Under the pieces are notes generated by a model. That model was not told the origin of the DNA. It did not search any database and saw only the letters and a program-made list of their open reading frames with translations. Positions 49,636-61,700 of a stretch of 64,000 bases of DNA are shown one piece after another. The position numbers and the translations under genes are program-made. Positions within the stretch are counted from its first letter, which is position 1. Each line of letters begins with the position of its first letter. The stretch lies in NCBI RefSeq assembly GCF_963678635.1, contig NC_087067.1:11825716-11889715 (forward strand), given 5' to 3'. The DNA is from Symsagittifera roscoffensis. Lineage: Eukaryota > Xenacoelomorpha > Acoela > Convolutidae.

Positions 49636-51760
49636 ACCCTCCGCTCCGGGCGTATGCCCGAGTTAGAGGCCTTAATGACCGTTTTCGTACTAGGGGGAAG
49701 GTGCGTACCCCTCCGTCTAGTACGATTTAGCTTTTTAACTTAGTTAACACCGAAAATTCCGGGGGTCGGAGGGTTAGGTGGGAAATCTAGAGCCCGCTTG
49801 TCCTGAGGTCCCAGGACCAAAAACAATTAAAGAGAAAGCGTAAAACCAAACAAAAAATAGTGTATAACCAAGAAAAAGCCAAAAATAATTATTTAAAAAC
49901 AAAAAAAAGTACAAAAAACAGTAAAAAATCCAAAAAAGACCAAAAACAGTAAAAAAACATAAAGTGACAGTTTATATGTTATTTCCGGACGAGATGTGAT
50001 CTGACCTTCCTATTTGTTGTTGTTTCAGATTGATTTATATCGTTTCTGATAGAGAGATTGTGTGTTTTGGTGAAGGGTTGGGTACCCTCCCTCGAGTGTA
50101 ATTTGAGTGTTTAAGCACGTTAATGGTGATTTTGCCGGTGACCGGAGGGTAGAGTGGCAGGCTGATCAACGTGTTCCACACTCAACAGGGACATCAAGGA
50201 CAACATCCGCAACGACTGTTGGGTATCGTTGAAGCAATTTTAGTATCGTTCGGGTACTATTTCCTTAAAACTTAAGTGGTGGGGGGCACGATTGGCGCGG
50301 TCCGATTGTACCCTCCATCGATTACAAATTTCCGAGTTAAGGGTCTTAATTCGAATATTTTGGTGCAAAGGAGGGTATAGTACTATTTATTAACGACTAT
50401 TTATAGATTATTGTCCTTACTATATATTACTTATCTCCTATTTAGACCCAAGAAACACCCATTTTTTGTCGAAAATTACCAATTTTCGACCAAACTGTAG
50501 ACCCCCAAATTTTCGGATATCCGAGCTTTTCCGATAGGCAAAAAGCTTTTATATAGAGAGTAGCCACGTAGTTCGATCCCCTTTATTAAAGAAACCGCGT
50601 GAGCAAAGATTCAGTAGAAGTTAGGAAAACGAGAATTTTTCGACCAAAATTTTGATAATTTTCTGTATTTTGTCAATCTGTTTTGGGGATCGATTTTTTG
50701 AGTTTTTAGAGTTAGAGCAATAAAATTTTTTGCGTTAGGAGCGTGCTAGCATAACGTGCTCGGTTACTAGAGAAATTTTTGGGTAACCCTCCGAGTAGCT
50801 CCGTGGATAGAGCTAACGACTTAAGGTTTGGAAAAGGAAGGAATCGGAGGGTCCAAATTTGATAGTTTTTGGCCAAATTTTTGTTTCTAAACCAATTTTG
50901 GTCCGGTTTTTTGCATTATTCCAGTGCCGTACAGGGCTACTACGCTCATTTCAAGTATTTTTAGGCACTTTCGACCGGAATTGCGAAAAAAGTCTTTCAG
51001 ATCCTACACAGGTGGTGAAAAAGGCCATTTTGACGAACGCGTTTTTGGCGATTTCTCAAAGACTAGTTATCCGATCGGGATAATTTTGGTACCATAAGTC
51101 GACGTTTTTGACCACTTTTCCGAATCGCAACCGTTTTTGGGTTGATTATTTCGGAAAAGAAAAATTTTTTAGAATTTGTTGGTTCGGAGGGTCCAAGTAA
51201 CGGGCAACCCTCCGAGCGGCAGAAAATTTTATCAAAACATCTTTTTATTCAACTGGGAAGGTTGACCGTGTCAGCCAACCTAGTCTTAAGTCAGGTAGAC
51301 CGCTTTCAGAGGCTTTACTGCGGTGATTTAACCCTTTTTCTTGATTTTAGGGGGAACCCTCCGAAGTGACCCTCCGGAGTCAGCTAAACCCTTTAGCAAC
51401 CCTCCTTAGTGGAAAATTTCCACGAGATCACCCTAAGAAGTTGAAACAGCTCCCCCACTCCCCGGACATCACAGATACTAGCTCCCCCTAGAACCCTTAG
51501 CTTATTTTGACGCTTTTTGAAGCTAGTAGGAGAACCTTCCAAGTGAGATCAGAAAATTTGAAAATTTTGGAGGTACCCTCCGAAGTGACCCTCCGGAGCG
51601 TATTAAGCATCTTATTGACCCTCCTTAGTAAATTTAAGGGGACCCTCCGAAGTAACTTGGGTGATTAAGATACCCTCCTAAGTAACTTGAGTGATTGAGG
51701 TACCCTCCGAGGTAACCCTCCGGAGTGTCTTAAACCTTCTAGCGACCCTCCTTGTAAGAG
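49636..51760 (+). repeat. array of ACCCTCCG / CGGAGGGT modules in the leader
   Basis: At least 20 CCCTCC-core motifs lie in about 2.1 kb. In the first half they form inverted pairs about 60 nt apart: 49707/49767, 50083/50143, 50310/50370, 50788/50846, with a related unpaired-looking unit at 49636. Between the pairs a loosely conserved GAGTTAAG..CTTAAT stretch recurs. In the second half (51184-51760) motifs are close together as GACCCTCCGAAGT and GACCCTCCGGAGT, or CCCTCCTTAGT. Such density cannot be chance. Confidence 0.85.
50548..50724 (+). promoter_or_regulatory. candidate LTR promoter and poly(A) signals
   Basis: TTTATATAGAG (50548-50558) resembles a TATA box, and AATAAA follows at 50719-50724, the spacing found across R in many LTRs. 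Without the second LTR this cannot be confirmed. Confidence 0.3.
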
Positions 51761-51953
51761 ACTTGAGTAAACCTTCTGTGGCAATTTGGGAAACGGAAAA
51801 TATCCATTTAATTAGGATCATATTAGGATATTAGGCGTGCTTATCAGGATCATAAGAATCCATTCTGACCCGGAAATTCGTGATCAACTTTGGATTCTAT
51901 ATTGGGTGTATTAGAAGTACCCGAACAAAATTTTTTTTTGATTGTGATTTTGG

Positions 51954-52382
51954 TTGAGTGGTTGCCTTGAGCTACTTAATAGGAAAGTTCGGGCAATCCG
52001 GGAACAAATAAAGGAAGACCTCGGTGGGTGTATTAAGCAAATACACACCCACTTGAGAAGAAGAATTGTTCCCTACTCTCGTGCACTTGGAGCAGTCCGA
52101 GTGTGGGAGAGCTTTTTCATAGATTTGACGAATTTTCGACCAAGAGGTTGCCTTGAGCTACTTAGTAGGACAGCTCGGGCAATCGCAGGACACCTAAAAG
52201 AAGACCTCGGTGGGTGTATTAGGCAAATACACACCCACTTGAGAAGACTGTGTCCTGGGCTTCGTTCTTTCGGATCGTTCCGATTGGGGGAAGTCTTTTT
52301 CTTTAAGACTAAGTTTTATTTATCTATTTCTGAATCATCACTGCTTTTTATCGAAGATTGTTTAATTTTAACAAAGCAGTGA
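51954..52382 (+). CDS. possible small ORF built of two repeats upstream of gag-pol
   Basis: The frame of about 142 codons spans both 186-bp units (186 is divisible by 3). Both units encode a GCLELL.R...RAI...KEDLGGCI.QIHTHLRR pattern. Differences between units at protein level are partly conservative (K/R, I/L), but the conservation may instead reflect the hairpin. The displayed first codon is not clearly an ATG in good context. No family recognised. Confidence 0.2.
   Translation: MSGCLELLNRKVRAIREQIKEDLGGCIKQIHTHLRRRIVPYSRALGAVRVWESFFIDLTNFRPRGCLELLSRTARAIAGHLKEDLGGCIRQIHTHLRRLCPGLRSFGSFRLGEVFFFKTKFYLSISESSLLFIEDCLILTKQ
51961..52320 (+). repeat. tandem 186-bp repeat with internal hairpin
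   Basis: Units start GTTGCCTTGAGCTACTTA at 51961 and 52147. Each contains GGTGGGTGTATT paired with AATACACACCCAC (52023-52052 and 52209-52238), a strong stem with a 2-nt bulge. The stem parts are the most conserved between the units, which suggests RNA structure near the gag start. Confidence 0.85.
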
Positions 52383-52723
52383 CTTGATAAATTGCGTGGC
52401 GATAAATTGATACTGACAAAGGTCGCTGTCACCTGTAGGATATTCTTATCTGATTATCGATTGTGTTTTGTGTGTCGATTATATCTTGTGGAAACTTAGT
52501 GATACTGTTATACTATACAACCGGGTTGAGTTAGCATTATATCAATACTGGGTAGACCCTGTGTGTAACTTTAGCTGAGTCACTAATTTAGTCGTGAGAG
52601 ATCTAAGAGACATTTTGATACTGACGGAATCGAGTAGGCAGCGTTAAGTGATTTAACTAGATCTTGTTTGTGGTACGTTTGCATTGCCATCAAATTACGA
52701 ATACTTTCATTTTGTACAAAACT

Positions 52724-55700
52724 ATGCAGCGCAGGGACTCGTTAGGATCGACTACTAAAATTCCCAGGCTAAGCAAGGGAAGCACGCGGAAATTTAGAAC
52801 TAGGCGTAGCCAAACCTCGTTTAGCAGCGCTTCCGACGCGTTTGCTGAAGACGAATCGACTAAAGGTCAACCTGATCTTTCAGTGATCGAAATGAGACTA
52901 AGGAGCGAGAAAAACCTTGATGGCAATCAAGGGCGGAGCGCCGAGGCCGAGCCTGCGAGCGAAACGCCGGTGGATCCCTTTGACGAAGGGGAGCGAACGC
53001 TCATTCGACCCAACTTTGAGCCAGACGGGGTCCTCGAACGAGAGGAAGTCGAGAGGACAGAGGAGACCTCGGAGCGTTCCGAGGTCGAACCTCGGGAGGA
53101 GGTGTTGTACAGGGGAATGTCCAAGTCAGAGACTAAGAGCTATAAATGGAGAAGGGAACCTTCACATCTGACAAGTGCACACTCATCCTTGGCCAAACAG
53201 AGTAACAACGCGATGATGTCGAGTATGAGTCCGGGTAAAGAGCAGACGTTCTCGAAGGCCAAGAAGAGTTGGAAGTCCTTGTACGACGAACGCATGGCGT
53301 CACTACCAACCGTAGGTTTGACTTCCAGTGATGACTACCCGGAGATAACCCATCCGGATGTGAACTTCACACCGTGCCCAAGGAACGAGAAGAGCAGGAA
53401 GGCGTCATCAGTCTCGCCGACCAGACCCATGTCAGATGGGATAACGATGGGAGCATCATCAACGTTTGACAGACTAATGACGTCAATGCACAAGCAAAAG
53501 GACGGTGCGTCATCGAGTACTAGGCTACCGCCGCAGCTGACCTCGTCTTCTCTGGGGCTAACCCCGCCATTGGGGGCAGCTGGTGACATAAGTGATATGT
53601 TCGCTGGTGTGATGAATGGCCTGGATGAATTGAGGCGAGACATGACTAAGAGGATAGATCAAGTTGACGAGAGAGCTCACCATGGTCGAGAGAATTTGAA
53701 AGATGAGCTAACGCACGTGAAGTCGCAGGCGAGGTTTGATCAGGCTCGATTGATTCGTGACACCGATCAATGCCTGGCCGAGAGCCTGGCACAGGCAAAC
53801 AAAGAGTCAGAGGAAAGAGAGGCTAGGATGACAAGAGAGATCGAGCGATTGTTGAATGATCATGATAATACCTACGCCCAAACGATGACTGGCCTGGAAA
53901 GGAGGTTGGACGCCAAATCTGACTTGATGATGCGGAAGCTTGACGCGATCCTGAATGGGAATAGTTGGCAGGAGCATTCCAACTCAAGGGAGCGCTCACG
54001 CCATGCGAATGTTGGAGATGGTACGGGCAACAGTGCCAGAGCCCAGCAAGGCTCGAGAACGAACTACGAACATAGAAACAAGGAGCGGCCAAGGGCAGCC
54101 CCGCAGAGGCCTGGCTGGACAAATCCAGTCCCACCGGAGGCAGATGCCACCCCGGAGACAAGATTGCCAACCGTGCCACAAGTCAGTTCAGTACCAGATC
54201 TGACTACAGTCTCACAAGACACAACGATGTATGCCTCGATGTTTGAGCCTCTGAACAGATCTCTTGAAACATTCATCACCAAGCTCTCGAAGTCAACCGA
54301 GAGAGGAGAGAGGTCAAGAAGAACACTGAAAAAGCCAAAGTCATATAAAGACGAGTCGGACGGCTGCATTGATACTTGGATAGAGGTGATGAAGTTACAC
54401 TTTGAGGAAGAGAATCTCTCCAAGAAACAAGAGTGCAGCGCGCTGACGAGCAACTTGGAGGGTACTGCACTAAATTGTGTAATGGCGAAAAGAGCCAATG
54501 AGAGGGATAGCGCTCGCAAGATATTCGACATCCTGCTGAATCGTTTCGGCTCTGGAGTACAAGGGCACCAGGCCATGGTGAAGTTCGAGAAGAGGCGTCA
54601 GAGAGATGAAGAATCAATAGATAAATTCTTGGACGACCTTGAATTGCTCAGGAGGAGGAGCAACCCGGATGAGAGAATATCCGAACGAAACTTGGCGATC
54701 GCTTCGAAGTTCATGGATGGTGTAAGGAGTGAGGAGTTGAAGACGATGTTGGCCACTCACTTCACCCTGTCGCTTGACCAGGTACCCACGCCCGACGACT
54801 TGCGTATGAAGTCACGCGAGTATTTACTGATAAAACCGAGGGCGCAAAACCGTTACAGCAATTATGGCAACTATAGCGGGACAAACACTGGTGCGAATTC
54901 CAGTTGGTACAAACCTCGCGATGACATGGACAAGAGGAGGTCGTGTGCGAATTGTGGTTCGATGGACCATCACGTTTCTGCGTGTTCTGCATACAAACAG
55001 AACATGAAGGCCATAGGCTACTTTCTCGAGGACGCTGACGCGACCGACGAGGATCATGAAGAGTACGTGAGAGGGCTCATCATGAAATATGGTCCGAGGT
55101 GTTTCTTCTGTAATTTGGAGGGACACTTCAAGTCGGATTGTACTCAATTTTGGGACGCAGTAGCGGACGCGAAACATCCCCGCCACGAAGAGGCGCTTTC
55201 GGGTGTCAAGGCCAGTCGAGCACGTCTGATGAACGAGGCTGAATCTCGGAGAAAGGAAACGACACCGAGCACCTTTGCGACCAAAAAGGTTAAGACATGG
55301 CCTGACGAGGTGGTAGCCTCGAACCTCGAAGCAGAGTCGTCTAGTCCACTCAAGGTGGATTACGGCCTGGCGGCAAGGACAGCGCTGCAGAATGTCAAAC
55401 AGGACCTTGCCACGAAAGAAGTGGAGCAATGGGTAAGGTCGGAGCTGGAGAGCACAGATCTTCGGGAAAGTCTTAATGTCCTGAGTAAGACGACAAGAGC
55501 AGAAGATGAAAAAGAGCCCAAGAAACAGGGACTAAAACTGAACGTTATATCTGGCAAGACTTTCGGCATGACGAAGGCAGGGACCAAAATAATGTCTATC
55601 ATCTCAGTCGCAGGGCACCAGGTGGTCAAGAACCTGAGCGAGCCATCCGAGATTACACTGGTCCACCTGGACATCTATGCCGACTACCTGAAGGAGAAGG

Positions 55701-58700
55701 ATCCCAAACTGGACTCCAGGGCAGTGCGAGCGCTGCTCACAACGGGAGGTCCGAGGCTGATGAAAGTGGACGGACATTATATCGATGTCCATGGCCCTTA
55801 CCCGATTCTGATGAACGTGGATGGCATCAATATCTACACGAAAGCTCACATAACTGATGCGAACGATCAGGTTGGCCGGATATACATTGGTCAAGAGGAA
55901 CTGAAGGTCAGACGAATCGGACACAACGCGATGCTCGAGCAAGATGCTGTGCATATTGGTTGCGAGGCAGATCTGGCCGCACACGTTCTGGACGTGCAAG
56001 GCAGACAGCTTTCAGTAAAGGGACTGCTAGACACGGGAGCAGTAGTCAGTGTCATGCCAGTCAAAACTTGGACCGACATGGGTTTTGAGAGGTCGGATCT
56101 CATACCGACAAACATCAGGTTGGCAGCTGCCAATCAGGGAGCGATCTATGTCACCGGGCGAACCCCGATCATCTCACTGCAGCTCGGAGGGAGACATCTT
56201 TGGATGAGCTTCCTAGTAGTAGAGAATTTGGACGAATCCGACCACTTCATCCTAGGAAGGGATTTCGTTCGCAACTTTGACGTCACGATAGATCTCAATG
56301 ACGGATTGATTAGGATCAGGGATCCTGAAAGAAAGTATGAGAAAAGACCCCTTAATAAGATCTTAATTAATCAGGCCAAGGTGCCGATTTTTCTGGATCG
56401 AAAAGTTAGATTAAAACCGAACCAAGCCGTAATAGCAACGTTTAGGATGAGGAACTTGAATGAACTCAGCAATGACAGACAGGTGTGTCTGGTACCAAAT
56501 CCAAACAGTAAAAGCTCGGCTATTTTAGGAAGAAGCTTCTCGCTCACTCAGAGCGGACTGTGTGTGAGTGTGTTATTGAACACAGAGGCAACAACAGTGA
56601 CAATACAGAGGGGAAAGAAACTTGGCTACGCTTTGCCTCTGAACACAGACTTTCTGAGTGTGGAGAACTTGAAGAAGTTTGATGTAACTAAGTGTCCATT
56701 ACATGCGAACCAAGAATGTATAATGAAAAGAGTAATTGAATTGAAATCTTCTAGGAAATTGTTTTCAATGAAGTCGGAAACAGATGATGGGCTGTCTAGT
56801 TGTTCCAACTTTCCTGAGAGACCGACGGAAGCAGAGTTAGCAGCGAATAGGCCTGTCCTACCTGAGATAGAGCATCTGAAGGGTAAAATATCCGACAAGG
56901 AACTAGATTCGCTCAGGGCGGTGCTAAATCGGAACGCAGACGTTTTTTCGAAACATAAGGCCGACATAGGTTGTTGCAATTTTGTAGAGCACGAGATTGA
57001 GATAGAAGAGGGCTCGGTACCTCATAGGGAAGGGGCGAGAAGAATGACCCCAAACAAGTCAGAAGCGTGTAGGAAGGAAATCGAGATGTTAATGGAGTAC
57101 GACATGATCGAGCCGTCGAAGTCCCCATGGGCTTGTGGCGTGGTCATGGCAAAAAAGAAAGGGGGACAACTCAGATTTTGTTGCGATTTCCGTTATCTGA
57201 ACGCAGTGACTATAAAGGACGCATATCCGATTCCCCGCATCGATGAGAGCCTATCCAAGCTGGGAGACGCCAAGTTCTTCACAACGTTGGATTTGGGCTC
57301 AGCATTCTGGCAAGTGCCGCTCAGAAAGCAAGATCGAGAGAAAACAGGTTTCGCTTGTGAGCTGGGACTGTTCCAGTGGAAGAGGATGCCATTCGGATTG
57401 TGCAACGCGACAGCCACATTCCAGCGACTGATGGCTCAGGCACTCACGAGCGTTACTAAGAAGTATGGGAATCTCATCATGTGTTATGTCGATGATGTAG
57501 TGATCGCGACACCAACCTTGGAAGACCACATCGAAAGGTTGGAAGAGGTGTTTTCTTGCATGAAGCAGGCGGGTCTGAAATGCAAACCCTCTAAGTGCGA
57601 AATCCTCAAAGATTCCATAAAGTATCTGGGCCGCCTGGTTGACAAACATGGAGTGAGACCAGATCCCGAAGCGGTTGAAGCGGTGCTGACCTGGAAGGCA
57701 CCTAAAACAGATACACAGTTGATGAGTTTTCTGGGATTCGCCAATTATTATCGCGAGTTCATCAAGGGGTATGCTGACAAAATATACCCCATGCAGAAGT
57801 TGATGAGAAATAAGGGCAAAAAGTTCACCTGGACTGATGAGGCACAAGTCTCATTTGAAAACATCAAACGCGAACTTTGCGAGGCACCGGTCCTCGGCAT
57901 GCCAACGGAGAAGGGGATGTTCGTGCTGGACACGGATGCATCAGTGGTTGCGATATCAGGCATACTTCACCAAGAGCAGGAGTGGAACGGGAGAACGGTT
58001 CTTCGTCCGATAGCTTATGGAAGTAAAGTCCTGAGTGACACTGAGATGAAGTACGGCGCACCAAAAGCGGAGATGTTTGCTGTGATCACGTTTGTGGAAA
58101 AGTACAGGGCCTACTTGGGGAGTGCTCCCTTCAAGTTGCGTGTGGACAATCGTGCCCTTGCCTGGCTGAAAACCTATTCGATGGACCAGAGCTACATTGG
58201 TCGTTGGATCGTGCGCTTGGATGGATACCACATGATCATAGAGCACCGTACCCGTGACAAGCACCAGAACGCAGATAGCCTCAGCAAAAAGACAGAATTT
58301 TATGAGCGCCTCGAAGAGAAGCAAGTTAACCAATCAGAGATCAAAGACGGGTTTTCCTTTCTGGACAAAGAAACCTATGATGAGCTGCCACTTACTAGGT
58401 GGTTAGACAAATCAGGACATCCTATACCTGGACACCCTGACCTTCCAGTGGAGACGGCTGCGGAGATAAAGCTTTTAGCCAGAGGCGAACCCGTTCCGTT
58501 GGATCTGCTAGTCCGATCCAACTTGGTACAGCAAGAACTGACCAGGCTGGGTATAAACAGCATCGCTTTATTGAATAAGACGGTGAACGTGGCGCCGGAC
58601 GTCATGGGAAAACTCCGTGACTTGTTGGATAGGGAAGTGGATAGGCATGATCGTGAATGGAGGGAAACCATGCAGAGGTTGACTGTCACCGAGAGAACGG

Positions 58701-61700
58701 AGAAGAGGCCAGTGTCCATTCGCAGCCGAGGCGTTGAACGGGATTGCAGGTCGATCGTCAACCAGCTGGTGACCTCGATGCCGAAAGAAGTATTGTTGAG
58801 AACTTCGTTCACTGAATATGGAACATCGAATCAAAACCAAGCTACTGAGGAAGTCAGGATCAGATCGAAATCCAGCTTCACGAGGAGAGTGCACTTCACG
58901 GATGCAAAAGAGGAATACGAGCCAAGCCCAGATTGTTCGTCCATGGACGAGACAATGTCCGGGGAGTCTGACACCTTCGAGCCAGTCAAGGACGTCTCCT
59001 CTGATGAGTCAGACATCTTTGAGCCCGTGCAGGACGACTTGTCCGGGGAGAGGTTGACTAGACCACCTAGGGGCAGAATTTTGTCTGGGGAGTCGGGTTC
59101 AAAGCGACCGATGGACAGAGTTTTGTCCGGGGAGTCAAGAAACATCTCAGACAACTTGGAATATGATGTTGAGGAATCAGTCGTTTCAAGTGGTGACTCG
59201 AGACCCCAGTCCTGGGACAACACGTCTGAAACAACTTCCAATTCCGATGTGTCAGAGATTGCGATCCACTCCTTATTGGTAGACTGGAAGCAGCGTGGGC
59301 TGGACCGGGAAATACATCAGGATCCAGACAGGGACAGATACACCTCAGATGAAGAGGGCACTGTGGTAGACAATGCCGCAGACGAGCTCGAACTGATAGC
59401 AGTTTCAAAACGCCCAACCAGATTGCTGCCACATGGTACGGTCGTCCGTACCAATCTGGAACCACCTGTGCAAGAAGCGACGCCTTTGAAAAAGATATGG
59501 TGTGTCAAGTTGATGGACGATGCTCATGCTCCGGAGATAATGAGTGGGCAAATGAACGTGGTGAAGACGTATTTGAAAGCCAGGTACAGGCTGTCGGATC
59601 TCCTGAGGGCTCAACGAAATGATAGAATGACGAGCAGTCTGAAAAGATGGATCGAGAATGGAGCACCTGACAAGGGAGACTTGGAAGAAGACAGCTACAA
59701 AATCCTGAAGCAGTTTTACCTGAAGAGAAAAGACTTGTTGTACCTGAATAAGGACGGAATCGTAGCCTGTAAGCGCAAGGAGGAGGACAAGGTCCTTTAT
59801 AAATACAACTCAATAGTGTTACCACAGTTGTACCAGACTGAGTTGCTCTTTCGCTCACATGATCAGATGGGACATCAAGGCGTGGACAAAGTGTATAACA
59901 GGATACAAAAACGATTCGAATGGCCGGGGTTGAAGAAGGCTTGTGAGAAATGGATAGCCGCATGCCTGTCTTGTCAACAGGCAAAGGATCCCAGGAAACT
60001 AAGGTTCCCCCTACAGTCAATAGAATCGTCAGGTTTCAACGAAGTGGTGCAAATTGATCACCAGAAAATCTGCATGACAGCAACGGGCTATAATCAGGTG
60101 CTGGTAATGATCGACCATTTTACGAAGTATGCGGAGGCGGCACCCTGCATGACAGCATCGGCAGAAGAAACGTGCGATCATTTGATAAACGTGTGGATAG
60201 CAAGGCATGGCTGCCCCATCACGTTCCAATCTGACAATGGCAAAGCATTCGTAGGTGATCTCACGAAAGAGTTAATGAAAAGGTCGCAGGTAGCGCAGGC
60301 CCACTCGACCACTTATCACCCGCAAACGAATGGCCTAGTCGAGAGGCAGAATCGCACACTGGTATCCATGTTGAGAGTCTACTGCTCACGCTACATGGAT
60401 GACTGGGACAAGCACTTACCGCAAGTGATGGGTGCTTACAACAGCACGGAGCATTCCACCACGGGAATAAGTCCGCATATGATGCTCACGGGTCATGAAA
60501 AAGCACTCCCGTTAACGTTCTTCTACCCTGAATATGAAGGGAAGAGGACAGCACCGCAAACGTACGTGCGGGACGTTATTAGAAGACAACAGGACCTCAA
60601 TGACTTATGCAGGAGGAATACGCAACAGGCGCAAATTAGACAAAAAAGGAGGTTTGATAAAAGAACAGCCGATGCAAAAGCCTACTCAGTTGGCGATTAC
60701 GTCTGGGTGTTCCAGGAAGTGGTTCCACCAAAAGGAACCAAGAAACTATTAAAGAAATGGCGTGGTCCATTTCAGATAACAGAGGTGCATCAAGGAGGTC
60801 GTTTTTATCGGCTGAGCACCGGAAGAGCGGCTCATTACGAGAATATCAAACCACACAACGCCTCGTCCGAGGATTGGTGCATCCCAGCGGACATGCAAGA
60901 GGGAGACTATTTAATAGTGGATCCTGCTTGTGAAGTGAATGAAAGGGGTACTCGCGACAAGAACGACGGGAATGAGATGGTGGACAATTGTGATCTACCA
61001 CTGGATCTCGAGTTGACTGAGCGAGTAGAGGTGGACGATGAAACTCTACCATATGCCGAAGAAGACTGGGATTGCCCAGAACAAACCGAAATTGACAAAG
61101 GAATACAGCCTGACTTTCCGCTCACTATGGAGACACGCCAAAGTAAGAGGGGAAAAAACCAGAAGAAATACAATCCGTATGGCGAGGACTTCGTTGTAGA
61201 CCGGATAGTAGTGAGTGATGTCATAGACTCGCTGGTGGGGCTGGACGAAGTAGCAATCCTAAAAGAAATCGACCTTGTGAACGATATGGATCAAGATTGG
61301 ATCGACGATCGATCAGAACCGGAAGTGGAGTTCGAACCAGAAGCGGAACAGACTCATGAGCAAGAACTAACAAACTTGCGCGTGCTCGAATGGCTCCACG
61401 ATCTGCCGACAGATCCAAAAGAGACGATCCTGACGATTCAGGACGTCGACAGAGATGGCGTCAGATACATCAGTCATGACAATACCGAGTCCAACTGGGT
61501 CGCCCCAGATGGCCCTCTACGTGTTCCACAATCCAACCTCGGTCTCCTAGACTTTGGGCGATCGACGGGGACGTCGATGGATATTTTTGTCCGGGGAGTG
61601 GGGGTAGGACTCACCCACACCGAAAATCTCATGATAAAAAAATTAAAATCGGCAAGGGAAACCGGAGAACTAGAGACAGAGGGCGAGAATGCTAAGGAAC

